Assembly: GCA_911728455.2 (NCBI GenBank)
Contig: OU452240.1
Span: 8,575,352 to 8,639,351, forward strand
Reading direction: 5' to 3'
DNA: 64,000 bases
Origin: Marthasterias glacialis
Taxonomy: Eukaryota > Echinodermata > Asteroidea > Forcipulatida > Asteriidae
The notes beneath the pieces are model-generated. The model searched no databases. It was given only the letters and a program-made list of their open reading frames with translations, and was not told the origin of the DNA. Positions 37,001-51,000 of this stretch are shown here, piece after piece; the first letter of the stretch is position 1; each line of letters opens with the position of its first letter. Made by a program: the position numbers and the translations under genes.

Positions 37001-38656
37001 GGGCGACATTGGAGGTGAAAATAATCAAAACTACTCAGATCGGTCTGAGATTGATTTTGTACCAACAAACAAAAGCATTCTGAAGCTAAAAGTTCAGCCT
37101 CAGCTTCATTTCAAATGGACAATTTTCTCAAACTACTCAGAATGCTCTGACAACGATTTTGTACTAACAAACTCGGGTGTTCTGATGCTACAGTTTCAAT
37201 CTCGGCAACATTGGTGGTGAAAAAAATTAAGATTGCTCTGATCGATCTGAGATTGCTTTTGTAACAACAATCTACGGCATTCCGAAGCTAATAGTTCAAC
37301 CTCGGTTACATTTAATATAATAAATTTTCAAACTTCTCAGAATGCTCTGAGAGCGATTTGGTCCTAACAAACTCAGGGTGTTCTGATGCTACTGGTTCAA
37401 ATCAAAACTACCGAGATCGGTCTGAGATTGATTTTGTACCAACAAACAAGGACAATCTGACGTTATAACTTCAAACTCGGCTTCATTTGAAATGGACAAA
37501 TTTCAAACTACTCACAATGCTCTGAGAGCGATTTTGTACTAACAAACTCGGGTGTTCTGATGCTACACTTTCAATCTCGGCAACATTGGAAGTGAAAAAA
37601 TTAAAACTGCTCTTATCGGTCTGAGATTGATTTTGTACCAACAAACGAGGACATTCTGAAGCTACAAGTTCAAACTAGGTTATATTTGAGATGGACAATT
37701 TTCAAACTTCTCAGAATGCTCTGAGAGCGATTTGGTCCTAACAAACTCGGGTGTTCTGATGCTACGGGTTCAATTCTGGGCGACATTGGAGGTGAAAATA
37801 ATCAAAACTACTCAGATCGGTCTGAGATTGATTTTGTACCAACAAACAAAAGCATTCTGAAGCTAAAAGTTCAGCCTCAGCTTCATTTGAAATGGACAAT
37901 TTTCTCAAACTACTCAGAATGCTCTGACAACGATTTTGTACTAACAAACTCGGGTGTTCTGATGCTACAGTTTCAATCTCGGCAACATTGGTGGTGAAAA
38001 AAATTAAGATTGCTCTGATCGATCTGAGATTGCTTTTGTAACAACAATCTACGGCATTCCGAAGTAATAGTTCAACCTCGGTTACATTTAATATAATAAA
38101 TTTTCAAACTTCTCAGAATGCTCTGAGAGCGATTTGGTCCTAACAAACTCAGGGTGTTCTGATGCTACTGGTTCAAATCAAAACTACCGAGATCGGTCTG
38201 AGATTGATTTTGTACCAACAAACAAGGACAATCTGACGTTATAACTTCAAACTCGGCTTCATTTGAAATGGACAAATTTCAAACTACTCACAATGCTCTG
38301 AGAGCGATTTTGTACTAACAAACTCGGGTGTTCTGATGCTACACTTTCAATCTCGGCAACATTGGAAGTGAAAAAATTAAAACTGCTCTTATCGGTCTGA
38401 GATTGATTTTGTACCAACAAACGAGGACATTCTGAAGCTACAAGTTCAAACTCGGTTATATTTGAGATGGAAAATTTTCAAACTTCTCAGAATGCTCTGA
38501 GAGCGATTTGGTCCTAACAAACTCGGGTGTTCTGATGCTACGGGTTCAATTCTCGGCGACATTGGAGGTGAAAATAATCAAAACTACTCAGATCGGTCTG
38601 AGATTGATTTTGTAACAACAAACAAGGGCATTCTAAAGCTATAAGTTCAACCTCGG
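34099..38656. repeat. Higher-order unit of 4,558 bp, copy 2
   Basis: Tandem partner of 29541-34098 with very few differences. One is ACTCAGCTTC at about 35101, which reads ACTCGGCTTC in the other three equivalents (30542, 54000, 58559). Confidence 0.88.
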
Positions 38657-38889
38657 CTTCATTTGAAATGGACAATTTTCTCAAACTACTCAGAATGCTC
38701 TGACAACGATTTTGTACTAACAAACTCGGGTGTTCTGATGCTACAGTTTCAATCTCAGCAACATTGGTGGTGAAAAAAATTAAAATTGCTCTGATCGATC
38801 TGAGATTGCTTTTGTACCAACAATCTACGGCATTCCGAAGCTAATAGTTCAACCTCGGTTATATTTGATATAATCAATTTTCAAACTTC

Positions 38890-40925
38890 TCAGAATGCTC
38901 TGAGAGCGATTTGGTTCTAACAAACTCAGGGTGTTCTGATGCTACTGGTTCGATTCTCGGCGACTTTGGAGGTGAAAAAAATCAAAACTACCGAGATCGG
39001 TCTGAGATTGATTTTGTACCAAGAAACAAGGACAATCTGACGTTATAACTTCAAACTCGGCTTCATTTGAAATGGACAAATTTCAAACTACTCACAATGC
39101 TCTGAGAACGATTTTGTACTAACAAACTCGGGTGTTCTGATGCAACACTTTCAATCTCGGCAACATTGGAAGTGAAAAAATTAAAACTGCTCTGATCGGT
39201 CTGAGATTGATTTTGTACCAACAAACTGAAGCTACAAGTTCAAACTCGGTTATATTTGAGATGGACAATTTTCAAACTTCTCAGAATGCTCTGAGAGCGA
39301 TTTGGTCCTAACAAACTCGGGTGTTCTGATGCTACGGGTTCAATTCTGGGCGACATTGGAGATGAAAATAATCAAAACTACTCAGATCGGTCTGAGATTG
39401 ATTTTGTAACAACAAACAAGGGCATTCTAAAGCTATAAGTTCAACCTCGGCTTCATTTGAAATGGACATATTTCTAAAACTCCTCAGAATGCTCTGAGAA
39501 CGATTTTGTACTAACAAACTCGGGTGTTCTGATGCTACAGTTTCAATCTCAGCAACATTGGTGGTGAAAAAAATTAAAATTGCTCTGATCGATCTGAGAT
39601 TGCTTTTGTACCAACAACCATGGACATTCTGAAGCTAAAAGTTCAACCTCGGTTATATTTGAGATGGAAAATTTTCAAACTTCTCAGAATGCTCTGAGAG
39701 CGATTTGGTCCTAACAAACTCAGGGTGTTCTGATGCTACTGGTTCAATTCTCGGCGACTTTGGAGGTGAAAAAAATCAAAACTACCGAGATCGGTCTGAG
39801 ATTGATTTTGTACCAAGAAACAAGGACAATCTGACGTTATAACTTCAAACTCGGCTTCATTTGAAATGGACAAATTTCAAACTACTCACAATGCTCTGAG
39901 AACGATTTTGTACTAACAAACTCGGGTGTTCTGATGCAACACTTTCAATCTCGGCAACATTGGAAGTGAAAAAATTAAAACTGCTCTGATCGGTCTGAGA
40001 TTGATTTTGTACCAACAAACGATGACATTCTGAAGCTACAAGTTCAAACTCGGTTATATTTGAGATGGACAATTTTCAAACTTCTCAGAATGCTCTGAGA
40101 GCGATTTGGTCCTAACAAACTTGGGTGTTCTGATGCTACGGGTTCAATTCTGGGCGACATTGGAGGTGAAAATAATCAAAACTACTCAGATCGGTCTGAG
40201 ATTGATTTTGTACCAACAAACAAAAGCATTCCGAAGCTAAAAGTTCAGCCTCAGCTTCATTTGAAATGGACAATTTTCTCAAACTACTCAGAATGCTCTG
40301 ACAACGATTTTGTACTAACAAACTCGGGTGTTCTGATGCTACAGTTTCAATCTCGGCAACATTGGTGGTGAAAAAAATTAAGATTGCTCTGATCGATCTG
40401 AGATTGCTTTTGTAACAACAATCTACGGCATTCCGAAGCTAATAGTTCAACCTCGGTTACATTTAATATAATAAATTTTCAAACTTCTCAGAATGCTCTG
40501 AGAGCGATTTGGTCCTAACAAACTCAGGGTGTTCTGATGCTACTGGTTCAAATCAAAACTACCGAGATCGGTCTGAGATTGATTTTGTACCAACAAACAA
40601 GGACAATCTGACGTTATAACTTCAAACTCGGCTTCATTTGAAATGGACAAATTTCAAACTACTCACAATGCTCTGAGAGCGATTTTGTACTAACAAACTC
40701 GGGTGTTCTGATGCTACACTTTCAATCTCGGCAACATTGGAAGTGAAAAAATTAAAACTGCTCTTATCGGTCTGAGATTGATTTTGTACCAACAAACGAG
40801 GACATTCTGAAGCTACAAGTTCAAACTCGGTTATATTTGAGATGGACAATTTTCAAACTTCTCAGAATGCTCTGAGAGCGATTTGGTCCTAACAAACTCG
40901 GGTGTTCTGATGCTACGGGTTCAAT
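38890..40925. repeat. Partial third copy of the 4,558-bp family (offset 3,151)
   Basis: The sequence matches about 35739-37774 at +3151 and diverges at about 40925, where CAATTCTCGGCG replaces CAATTCTGGGCG. Confidence 0.75.
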
Positions 40926-41450
40926 TCTCGGCGACATTGGAGGTGAAAATAATCAAAACTACTCAGATCGGTCTGAGATTGATTTTGTACCAACAACCAA
41001 AAGCATTCTGAAGCTATAAGTTCAGCCTCAGCTTCATTTGAAATGGACAATTTTCTCAAACTACTCAGAATGCTCTGACAACGATTTTGTACTAACAAAC
41101 TCGGGTGCTCTGATGCTACAGTTTCAATCTCAGCAACATTGGTGGTGAAAAAAATTAAAATTGCTCTGATCGATCTGAGATTGCTTTTGTACCAACAATC
41201 TACGGCATTCCGAAGCTAATAGTTCAACCTCGGTTATATTTGATATAATCAATTTTCAAACTTCTCAGAATGCTCTGAGAGCGATTTGGTTCTAACAAAC
41301 TCAGGGTGTTCTGATGCAACTGGTTCGATTCTCGGCGACTTTGGAGGTGAAAAAAATCAAAACTACCGAGATCGGTCTGAGATTGATTTTGTACCAACAA
41401 ACAAGGACAATCTGACGTTATAACTTCAAACTCGGCTTCATTTGAAATGG
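39870..41450. repeat. Higher-order unit of 1,581 bp, copy 1
   Basis: Landmarks at 40634, 40913 and 41224 recur at 42215, 42494 and 42805. The left limit is approximate and overlaps the preceding offset-3,151 block, as expected for successive duplications. Confidence 0.78.
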
Positions 41451-43033
41451 ACAAATTTCAAACTACTCACAATGCTCTGAGAACGATTTTGTACTAACAA
41501 ACTCGGGTGTTCTGATGCAACACTTTCAATCTCGGCACCATTGGAAGTGAAAAAATTAAAACTGCTCTGATCGGTCTGAGATTGATTTTGTACCAACAAA
41601 CGAGGACATTCTGAAGCTACAAGTTCAAACTCGGTTATATTTGAGATGGACAATTTTCAAACTTCTCAGAATGCTCTGAGAGCGATTTGGTCCTAACAAA
41701 CTTGGGTGTTCTGATGCTACGGGTTCAATTCTGGGCGACATTGGAGGTGAAAATAATCAAAACTACTCAGATCGGTCTGAGATTGATTTTGTACCAACAA
41801 ACAAAAGCATTCTGAAGCTAAAAGTTCAGCCTCAGCTTCATTTGAAATGGACAATTTTCTCAAACTACTCAGAATGCTCTGACAACGATTTTGTACTAAC
41901 AAACTCGGGTGTTCTGATGCTACAGTTTCAATCTCGGCAACATTGGTGGTGAAAAAAATTAAGATTGCTCTGATCGATCTGAGATTGCTTTTGTAACAAC
42001 AATCTACGGCATTCCGAAGCTAATAGTTCAACCTCGGTTACATTTAATATAATAAATTTTCAAACTTCTCAGAATGCTCTGAGAGCGATTTGGTCCTAAC
42101 AAACTCAGGGTGTTCTGATGCTACTGGTTCAAATCAAAACTACCGAGATCGGTCTGAGATTGATTTTGTACCAACAAACAAGGACAATCTGACGTTATAA
42201 CTTCAAACTCGGCTTCATTTGAAATGGACAAATTTCAAACTACTCACAATGCTCTGAGAGCGATTTTGTACTAACAAACTCGGGTGTTCTGATGCTACAC
42301 TTTCAATCTCGGCAACATTGGAAGTGAAAAAATTAAAACTGCTCTTATCGGTCTGAGATTGATTTTGTACCAACAAACGAGGACATTCTGAAGCTACAAG
42401 TTCAAACTCGGTTATATTTGAGATGGACAATTTTCAAACTTCTCAGAATGCTCTGAGAGCGATTTGGTCCTAACAAACTCGGGTGTTCTGATGCTACGGG
42501 TTCAATTCTCGGCGACATTGGAGGTGAAAATAATCAAAACTACTCAGATCGGTCTGAGATTGATTTTGTACCAACAACCAAAAGCATTCTGAAGCTATAA
42601 GTTCAGCCTCAGCTTCATTTGAAATGGACAATTTTCTCAAACTACTCAGAATGCTCTGACAACGATTTTGTACTAACAAACTCGGGTGTTCTGATGCTAC
42701 AGTTTCAATCTCAGCAACATTGGTGGTGAAAAAAATTAAAATTGCTCTGATCGATCTGAGATTGCTTTTGTACCAACAATCTACGGCATTCCGAAGCTAA
42801 TAGTTCAACCTCGGTTATATTTGATATAATCAATTTTCAAACTTCTCAGAATGCTCTGAGAGCGATTTGGTTCTAACAAACTCAGGGTGTTCTGATGCAA
42901 CTGGTTCGATTCTCGGCGACTTTGGAGGTGAAAAAAATCAAAACTACCGAGATCGGTCTGAGATTGATTTTGTACCAAGAAACAAGGACAATCTGACGTT
43001 ATAACTTCAAACTCGGCTTCATTTGAAATGGAC
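41451..43033. repeat. Higher-order unit of 1,581 bp, copy 2
   Basis: Tandem partner of the unit before it. It ends at about 43034, where GGACAATTTTC replaces GGACAAATTTC. A further partial copy follows to about 43.9 kb. Confidence 0.78.
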
Positions 43034-45065
43034 AATTTTCAAACTACTCAGAATGGCTCTGAGAGCGATTTTGTACTAACAAACTCGGGTGTTCTGAACC
43101 TACTGGTTCAATCCCGGCAACATTGGTGGTGAAAAAATTAAAACTGCTCTGATCGGTCTGAGATTGATTTTGTACCAACAAACGAGGACATTCTGAAGCT
43201 ACAAGTTCAAACTCGGTTATATTTGAGATGGACAATTTTCAAACTTCTCAGAATGCTCTGAGAGCGATTTGGTCCTAACAAACTTGGGTGTTCTGATGCT
43301 ACGGGTTCAATTCTGGGCGACATTGGAGGTGAAAATAATCAAAACTACTCAGATCGGTCTGAGATTGATTTTGTACCAACAAACAAAAGCATTCTGAAGC
43401 TAAAAGTTCAGCCTCAGCTTCATTTGAAATGGACAATTTTCTCAAACTACTCAGAATGCTCTGACAACGATTTTGTACTAACAAACTCGGGTGTTCTGAT
43501 GCTACAGTTTCAATCTCGGCAACATTGGTGGTGAAAAAAATTAAAATTGCTCTGATCGATCTGAGATTGCTTTTGTAACAACAATCTACGGCATTCCGAA
43601 GCTAATAGTTCAACCTCGGTTACATTTAATATAATAAATTTTCAAACTTCTCAGAATGCTCTGAGAGCGATTTGGTCCTAACAAACTCAGGGTGTTCTGA
43701 TGCTACTGGTTCAAATCAAAACTACCGAGATCGGTCTGAGATTGATTTTGTACCAACAAACAAGGACAATCTGACGTTATAACTTCAAACTCGGCTTCAT
43801 TTGAAATGGACAAATTTCAAACTACTCACAATGCTCTGAGAGCGATTTTGTACTAACAAACTCGGGTGTTCTGATGCTACACTTTCAATCTCGGCAACAT
43901 TGGAAGTGAAAAAATTAAAACTGCTCTTATCGGTCTGAGATTGATTTTGTACCAACAAACTTGGACATTCTGAAGCTACAAGTTCAAACTCGGTTATATT
44001 TGAGATGGAAAATTTTCAAACTTCTCAGAATGCTCTGAGAGCGATTTGGTCCTAACAAACTCGGGTGTTCTGATGCTACGGGTTCAATTCTCGGCGACAT
44101 TGGAGGTGAAAATAATCAAAACTACTCAGATCGGTCTGAGATTGATTTTGTACCAACAAACAAAAGCATTCTGAAGCTATAAGTTCAGCCTCAGCTTCAT
44201 TTGAAATGGACAATTTTCTCAAACTACTCAGAATGCTCTGACAACGATTTTGTACCAACAAACAAGGGCATTCTGAAGCTATAAGTTCAACCTCGGCTTC
44301 ATTTGAAATGGACATTTTTCTCAAACTCCTCAGAATGCTCAGAATGCTCCTCAGAATGCTCTGAGAACAATTTTGTACTACCAAACTCGGGTGTTCTGAT
44401 GCTACAGTTTCAATCTCGGCAACATTGGTGGTGAAAAAAATTAAAATTGCTCTGATCGATCTGAGATTGCTTTTGTAACAACAATCTACGGCATTCCGAA
44501 GCTAATAGTTCAACCTCGGTTACATTTGATATAATCAATTTTCAAACTTCTCAGAATGCTCTGAGAGCGATTTCGTCCTAACAAACTCGGGTGTTCTGAT
44601 GCTACGGGTTCAAGTCTCGGCGACATTGGAGGTGAAAATAATCAAAACTACTCAGATCGGTCTGAGATTGATTTTGTAACAACAAACAAAAGCATTCTGA
44701 AGCTATATGTTCATTCTCGGTTACATTTGATATAATCAATTTTCAAACTTCTCAGAATGCTCTGAGAGCGATTTGGTCCTTACAAACTCAGAATGTTCTG
44801 ATGCTATTGGTTCAATTCTCGGCGACTTTGGAGGTGAAAAAAATCAAAACTACTGAGATCGGTCTGAGATTGATTTTGTACCAACAAACAAGGGCATTCC
44901 GAAGCTATAAGTTCAACCTCGGCTTCATTTGAAATGGACATTTTTCTCAAACTCCTCAGAATGCTCTGAGAACGATTTTGTACTACCAAACTCGGGTGTT
45001 CTGATGCTACACTTTCAATCTCGGCAACATTGGAAGTGAAAAAATTAAAACTGCTCTGATCGGTC

Positions 45066-48000
45066 TGAGATTGATTTTGTACCAACAAACAAAAGCATTC
45101 TAAAAACTATATGTTCATTCTCGGTTACATTTGATATAATCAATTTTCAAACTTCTCAGAATGCTCTGAGAGCGATTTGGTCCTAACAAACTCAGGTTGT
45201 TCTGATGCTACTGGTTCAATTTTCGGCGACTTTGGAGGTGAAAAAAATCAAAACTACTGAGATCGGTCTGAGATTGATTTTGTACCAACAAACAAAAAGC
45301 ATTCTGAAGCTAAAAGTTCAGCCTCAGCTTCATTTGAAATGGACAATTTTCTCAAACTACTCAGAATGCTCTGACAACGATTTTGTACTAACAAACTCGG
45401 GTGTTCTGATGCTACAGTTTCAATCTCGGCAACATTGGTGGTGAAAAAAATTAAAACTGCTCTGATCGATCTCAGATTGTTTTAGTAACAACAAACAATG
45501 GACATTCTGAAGCTAAAAGTTCGACGTCGGTTATATTTGAGATAAACAATTTTCAAACTACTCAGAATGGCTCTGAGAGCCATTTTGTACTAACAAACTC
45601 GGGTGTTCTGAACCTACTGGTTCAATCCCGGCAACATTGGAGGTGAAAAAATTAAAACTGCTCTGATCGGTCTGAGATTGATTTTGTAACAACAAACAAA
45701 AGCATTCTGAAACTATATGTTCATTCTCGGTTACATTTGATATAATCAATTTTCAAACTTCTCAGAATGCTCTGAGAGCGATTTGGTCCTAACAAACTCA
45801 GGTTGTTCTGATGCTACTGGTTCAATTTTCGGCGACTTTGGAGGTGAAAAAAATCAAAACTACTGAGATCGGTCTGAGATTGATTTTGTACCAACAAACA
45901 AGGGCATTCTAAAGCTATAAGTTCAACCTGGGCTTCATTTGAAATGGACATTTTTCTAAAACTCCTCAGAATGCTCTGAGAACGATTTTGTACTACCAAA
46001 CTCGGGTGTTCTGATGCAACACTTTCAATCTCGGCAACATTGGAAGTGAAAAAATTAAAACTGCTCTGATCGATCTGAGATTGATTTTGTACCAACAAAC
46101 GAGGACATTCTGAAGCTACAAGTTCAAACTCGGTTATATTTGAGATGGACAATTTTCAAACTTCTCAGAATGCTCTGAGAGCGATTTGGTCCTAACAAAC
46201 TCGGGTGTTCTGATGCTACGGGTTCAATTCTCGGCGACATTGGAGATGAAAATAATCAAAACTACTCAGATCGGTCTGAGATTGATTTTGTAACAACAAA
46301 CAAGGGCATTCTAAAGCTATAAGTTCAACCTCGGCTTCATTTGAAATGGACATTTTTCTAAAACTCCTCAGAATGCTCTGAGAACGATTTTGTACTAACA
46401 AACTCGGGTGTTCTGATGCTACAGTTTCAATCTCAGCAACATTGGTGGTGAAAAAAATTAAAATTGCTCTGATCGATCTGAGATTGCTTTTGTACCAACA
46501 ATCTACGGCATTCCGAAGCTACAAGTTCAACCTCGGTTATATTTGATATAATCAATTTTCAAACTTCTCAGAATGCTCTGAGAGCGATTTAGTCCTAACA
46601 AACTCAGGGTGTTCTGATGCTACTGGTTCAATTCTCGGCGACTTTGGAGGTGAAAAAAATCAAAACTACCGAGATCGGTCTGAGATTGATTTTGTACCAA
46701 GAAACAAGGACAATCTGACGTTATAACTTCAAACTCGGCTTCATTTGAAATGGACAAATTTCAAACTACTAACAATGCTCTGAGAACGATTTTGTACTAA
46801 CAAACTCGGGCGTTCTGATGCTACAGTTTCAATCTCGGCAACATTGGTGGTGAAAGAAATTAAGATTGCTCTGATCGGTCTGAGATTGATTTTGTACCAA
46901 CAAACTTGGACATTCTGAAGCTAAAAGTTCAACCTCGGTTATATTTGAGATGGAAAATTTTCAAACTTCTCAGAATGCTCTGAGAGCGATTTGGTCCTAA
47001 CAAACTCGGGTGTTCTGATGCTACGGGTTCAATTCTCGGCGACATTGGAGATGAAAATAATCAAAACTACTCAGATCGGTCTGAGATTGATTTTGTAACA
47101 ACAAACAAGGGCATTCTAAAGCTATAAGTTCAACCTCGGCTTCATTTGAAATGGACATTTTTCTAAAACTCCTCAGAATGCTCTGACAACGATTTTGTAC
47201 TAACAAACTCGGGTGTTCTGATGCTACAGTTTCAATCTCGGCAACATTGGTGGTGAAAAAAATTAAAATTGCTCTGATCGATCTGAGATCAGATGTTTTT
47301 GTAACAACAAACTTGGACATTCTGAAGCTAAAAGTTCAACCTCGGTTATATTTGAGATGGACAATTTTCAAACTTCTCAGAATTCTCTGAGAGCGATTTG
47401 GTCCTAACAAACTCGGGTGTTCTGATGCTACGGGTTCAATTCTCGGCGACATTGGAGGTGAAAATAATCAAAACTACTCAGATCGGTCTGAGATTGATTT
47501 TGTAACAACAAACAAGGGCATTCTAAAGCTATAAGTTCAACCTCGGCTTCATTTGAAATGGACATTTTTCTAAAACTCCTCAGAATGCTCTGAGAACGAT
47601 TTTGTACTAACAAACTCGGGTGTTCTGATGCTACACTTTCAATCTCAGCAACATTGGTGGTGAAAAAAATTAAAATTGCTCTGATCGATCTGAGATTGCT
47701 TTTGTACCAACAATCTACGGCATTCCGAAGCTACAAGTTCAACCTCGGTTATATTTGATATAATCAATTTTCAAACTTCTCAGAATGCTCTGAGAGCGAT
47801 TTGGTCCTAACAAACTCAGGGTGTTCTGATGCTACTGGTTCAATTCTCGGCGACTTTGGAGGTGAAAAAAATCAAAACTACCGAGATCGGTCTGAGATTG
47901 ATTTTGTACCAAGAAACAAGGACAATCTGACGTTATAACTTCAAACTCGGCTTCATTTGAAATGGACAAATTTCAAACTACTAACAATGCTCTGAGAACG

Positions 48001-51000
48001 ATTTTGTACTAACAAACTCGGGCGTTCTGATGCTACAGTTTCAATCTCGGCAACATTGGTGGTGAAAGAAATTAAGATTGCTCTGATCGGTCTGAGATTG
48101 ATTTTGTACCAACAAACTTGGACATTCTGAAGCTAAAAGTTCAACCTCGGTTATATTTGAGATGGAAAATTTTCAAACTTCTCAGAATGCTCTGAGAGCG
48201 ATTTGGTCCTAACAAACTCGGGTGTTCTGATGCTACGGGTTCAATTCTCGGCGACATTGGAGATGAAAATAATCAAAACTACTCAGATCGGTCTGAGATT
48301 GATTTTGTAACAACAAACAAGGGCATTCTAAAGCTATAAGTTCAACCTCGGCTTCATTTGAAATGGACATTTTTCTAAAACTCCTCAGAATGCTCTGACA
48401 ACGATTTTGTACTAACAAACTCGGGTGTTCTGATGCTACAGTTTCAATCTCGGCAACATTGGTGGTGAAAAAAATTAAAATTGCTCTGATCGATCTGAGA
48501 TCAGATGTTTTTGTAACAACAAACTTGGACATTCTGAAGCTAAAAGTTCAACCTCGGTTATATTTGAGATGGACAATTTTCAAACTTCTCAGAATTCTCT
48601 GAGAGCGATTTGGTCCTAACAAACTCGGGTGTTCTGATGCTACGGGTTCAATTCTCGGCGACATTGGAGGTGAAAATAATCAAAACTACTCAGATCGGTC
48701 TGAGATTGATTTTGTACCAACAAACCAGGGCAATCTGACGTTATAACTTCAAACTCGGCTTCATTTGAAATGGACAAATTTCAAACTCCTCAGAATACTG
48801 TGAGAGTGGTTTTGAACAAACAAAAAAGGGCATTCTGAAGCAACAAAGTTCAGCCTCAGCTTCATTTGAAACGGACAATTTTCTCAAATTAAGAACGATT
48901 TTGTACTGACAAACTTCGGAGTTCTGAAAAAATTTAAAATTGCTCCGATCGGTCTGAGATTGGTTTTGTACCAACAAAAGAGAACATTCTGAAGCTACAA
49001 GTTCAAACTCGGTTACATTTGAGATGGACAATTTTCAAACTCGGGTGTTCTGAACCTACTGGTTCAATCTCGGCGACTTTGAAGGTGAAAACAATAAAAA
49101 CTACTCAGGATCGGTCTGAAATTGACTTTGTACCAACAAACAAGGGCAATTTGAAGCTACAAGTTCAACCTCGGTTACATTTGAGATGAACAATTTTCGA
49201 ACTACTCAAAATTTTGTGAGAATGCTTTTGTACCAACAAACAAAAGCATTCTGAAGCTAAAAGTTCAACCTAGGTTATATTTGAGGTGAACAATTTTCAA
49301 ACTTCTCAGAATGCTCTGACAGCGATTTGGTCCTAACAAACTGAGGGTGTTCTGATGCTACTGGTTCAATTCTCGGCGACTTTGGAGGTGAAACAATTAA
49401 AACTACCTGAGATCGGTCTGAGATTGATTTTGTACCAACAAACGAGGACATTCTGAAGCTAAAAGTTCGACCTCGGTTATATTTGAGATAAACAATTTTC
49501 AAACTACTCAGAATGGCTCTGAGAGCCATTTTGTACTAACAAACTCGGGTGTTCTGAACCTACTGGTTCAATCCCGGCAACATTGGAGGTGAAAAAATTA
49601 AAACTGCTCTGATCGGTCTGAGATTGATTTTGTAACAACAAACAAAAGCATTCTGAAACTATATGTTCATTCTCGGTTACATTTGATATAATCAATTTTC
49701 AAACTTCTCAGAATGCTCTGAGAGCGATTTGGTCCTAACAAACTCAGGTTGTTCTGATGCTACTGGTTCAATTTTCGGCGACTTTGGAGGTGAAAAAAAT
49801 CAAAACTACTGAGATCGGTCTGAGATTGATTTTGTACCAACAAACAAAAAGCATTTTGAAGCTAAAAGTTCAGCCTCAGCTTCATTTGAAATGGACAATT
49901 TTCTCAAACTACTCAGAATGCTCTGAGAACGATTTTGTACTAACAAACTCGGGTGTTCTGATGCTACAGTTTCAATCTCGGCAACATTGGTGGTGAAAAA
50001 ATTAAAACTGCTCTGATCGATCTCAGATTGTTTTAGTAACAACAAACAATGGACATTCTGAAGCTAAAAGTTCGACCTCGGTTATATTTGAGGTAAACAA
50101 TTTTCAAACTACTAAGAATGGCTCTGAGAGCCATTTTGTACTAACAAACTCGGGTGTTATGAACTAACTGGTTCAATCCCGGCAACATTGGAGGTGAAAA
50201 AATTAAAACTGCTCTGATCGGTCTGAGATTGATTTTGTAACAACAAACAAAAGCATTCTGAAACTATATGTTCATTCTCGGTTACATTTGATATAATCAA
50301 TTTTCAAACTTCTCAGAATGCTCTGAGAGCGATTTGGTCCTAACAAACTCAGGTTGTTCTGATGCTACTGGTTCAATTTTCGGCGACTTTGGAGGTGAAA
50401 AAAATCAAAACTACTGAGATCGGTCTGAGATTGATTTTGTACCAACAAACAAGGGCATTCTAAAGCTATAAGTTCAACCTGGGCTTCATTTGAAATGGAC
50501 ATTTTTCTAAAACTCCTCAGAATGCTCTGAGAACGATTTTGTACTACCAAACTCGGGTGTTCTGATGCAACACTTTCAATCTCGGCAACATTGGAAGTGA
50601 AAAAATTAAAACTGCTCTGATCGATCTGAGATTGATTTTGTACCAACAAACGAGGACATTCTGAAGCTACAAGTTCAAACTCGGTTATATTTGAGATGGA
50701 CAATTTTCAAACTTCTCAGAATGCTCTGAGAGCGATTTGGTCCTAACAAACTCGGGTGTTCTGATGCTACGGGTTCAATTCTCGGCGACATTGGAGATGA
50801 AAATAATCAAAACTACTCAGATCGGTCTGAGATTGATTTTGTAACAACAAACAAGGGCATTCTAAAGCTATAAATTCAACCTCGGCTTCATTTGAAATGG
50901 ACATTTTTCTAAAACTCCTCAGAATGCTCTGAGAACGATTTTGTACTAACAAACTCGGGTGTTCTGATGCTACAGTTTCAATCTCAGCAACATTGGTGGT

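Larger units (their letters stand above)
21608..45065. repeat. 23,458-bp segmental unit, copy 1
   Basis: From about 21608 every landmark recurs at +23458 (21747 to 45205, 25283 to 48741, 29825 to 53283, 31623 to 55081). Upstream of 21608 the same offset still aligns but with several differences within 250 bp, so the unit begins close to there. The region contains about 233 monomers plus the smaller nested duplications. Confidence 0.88.
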
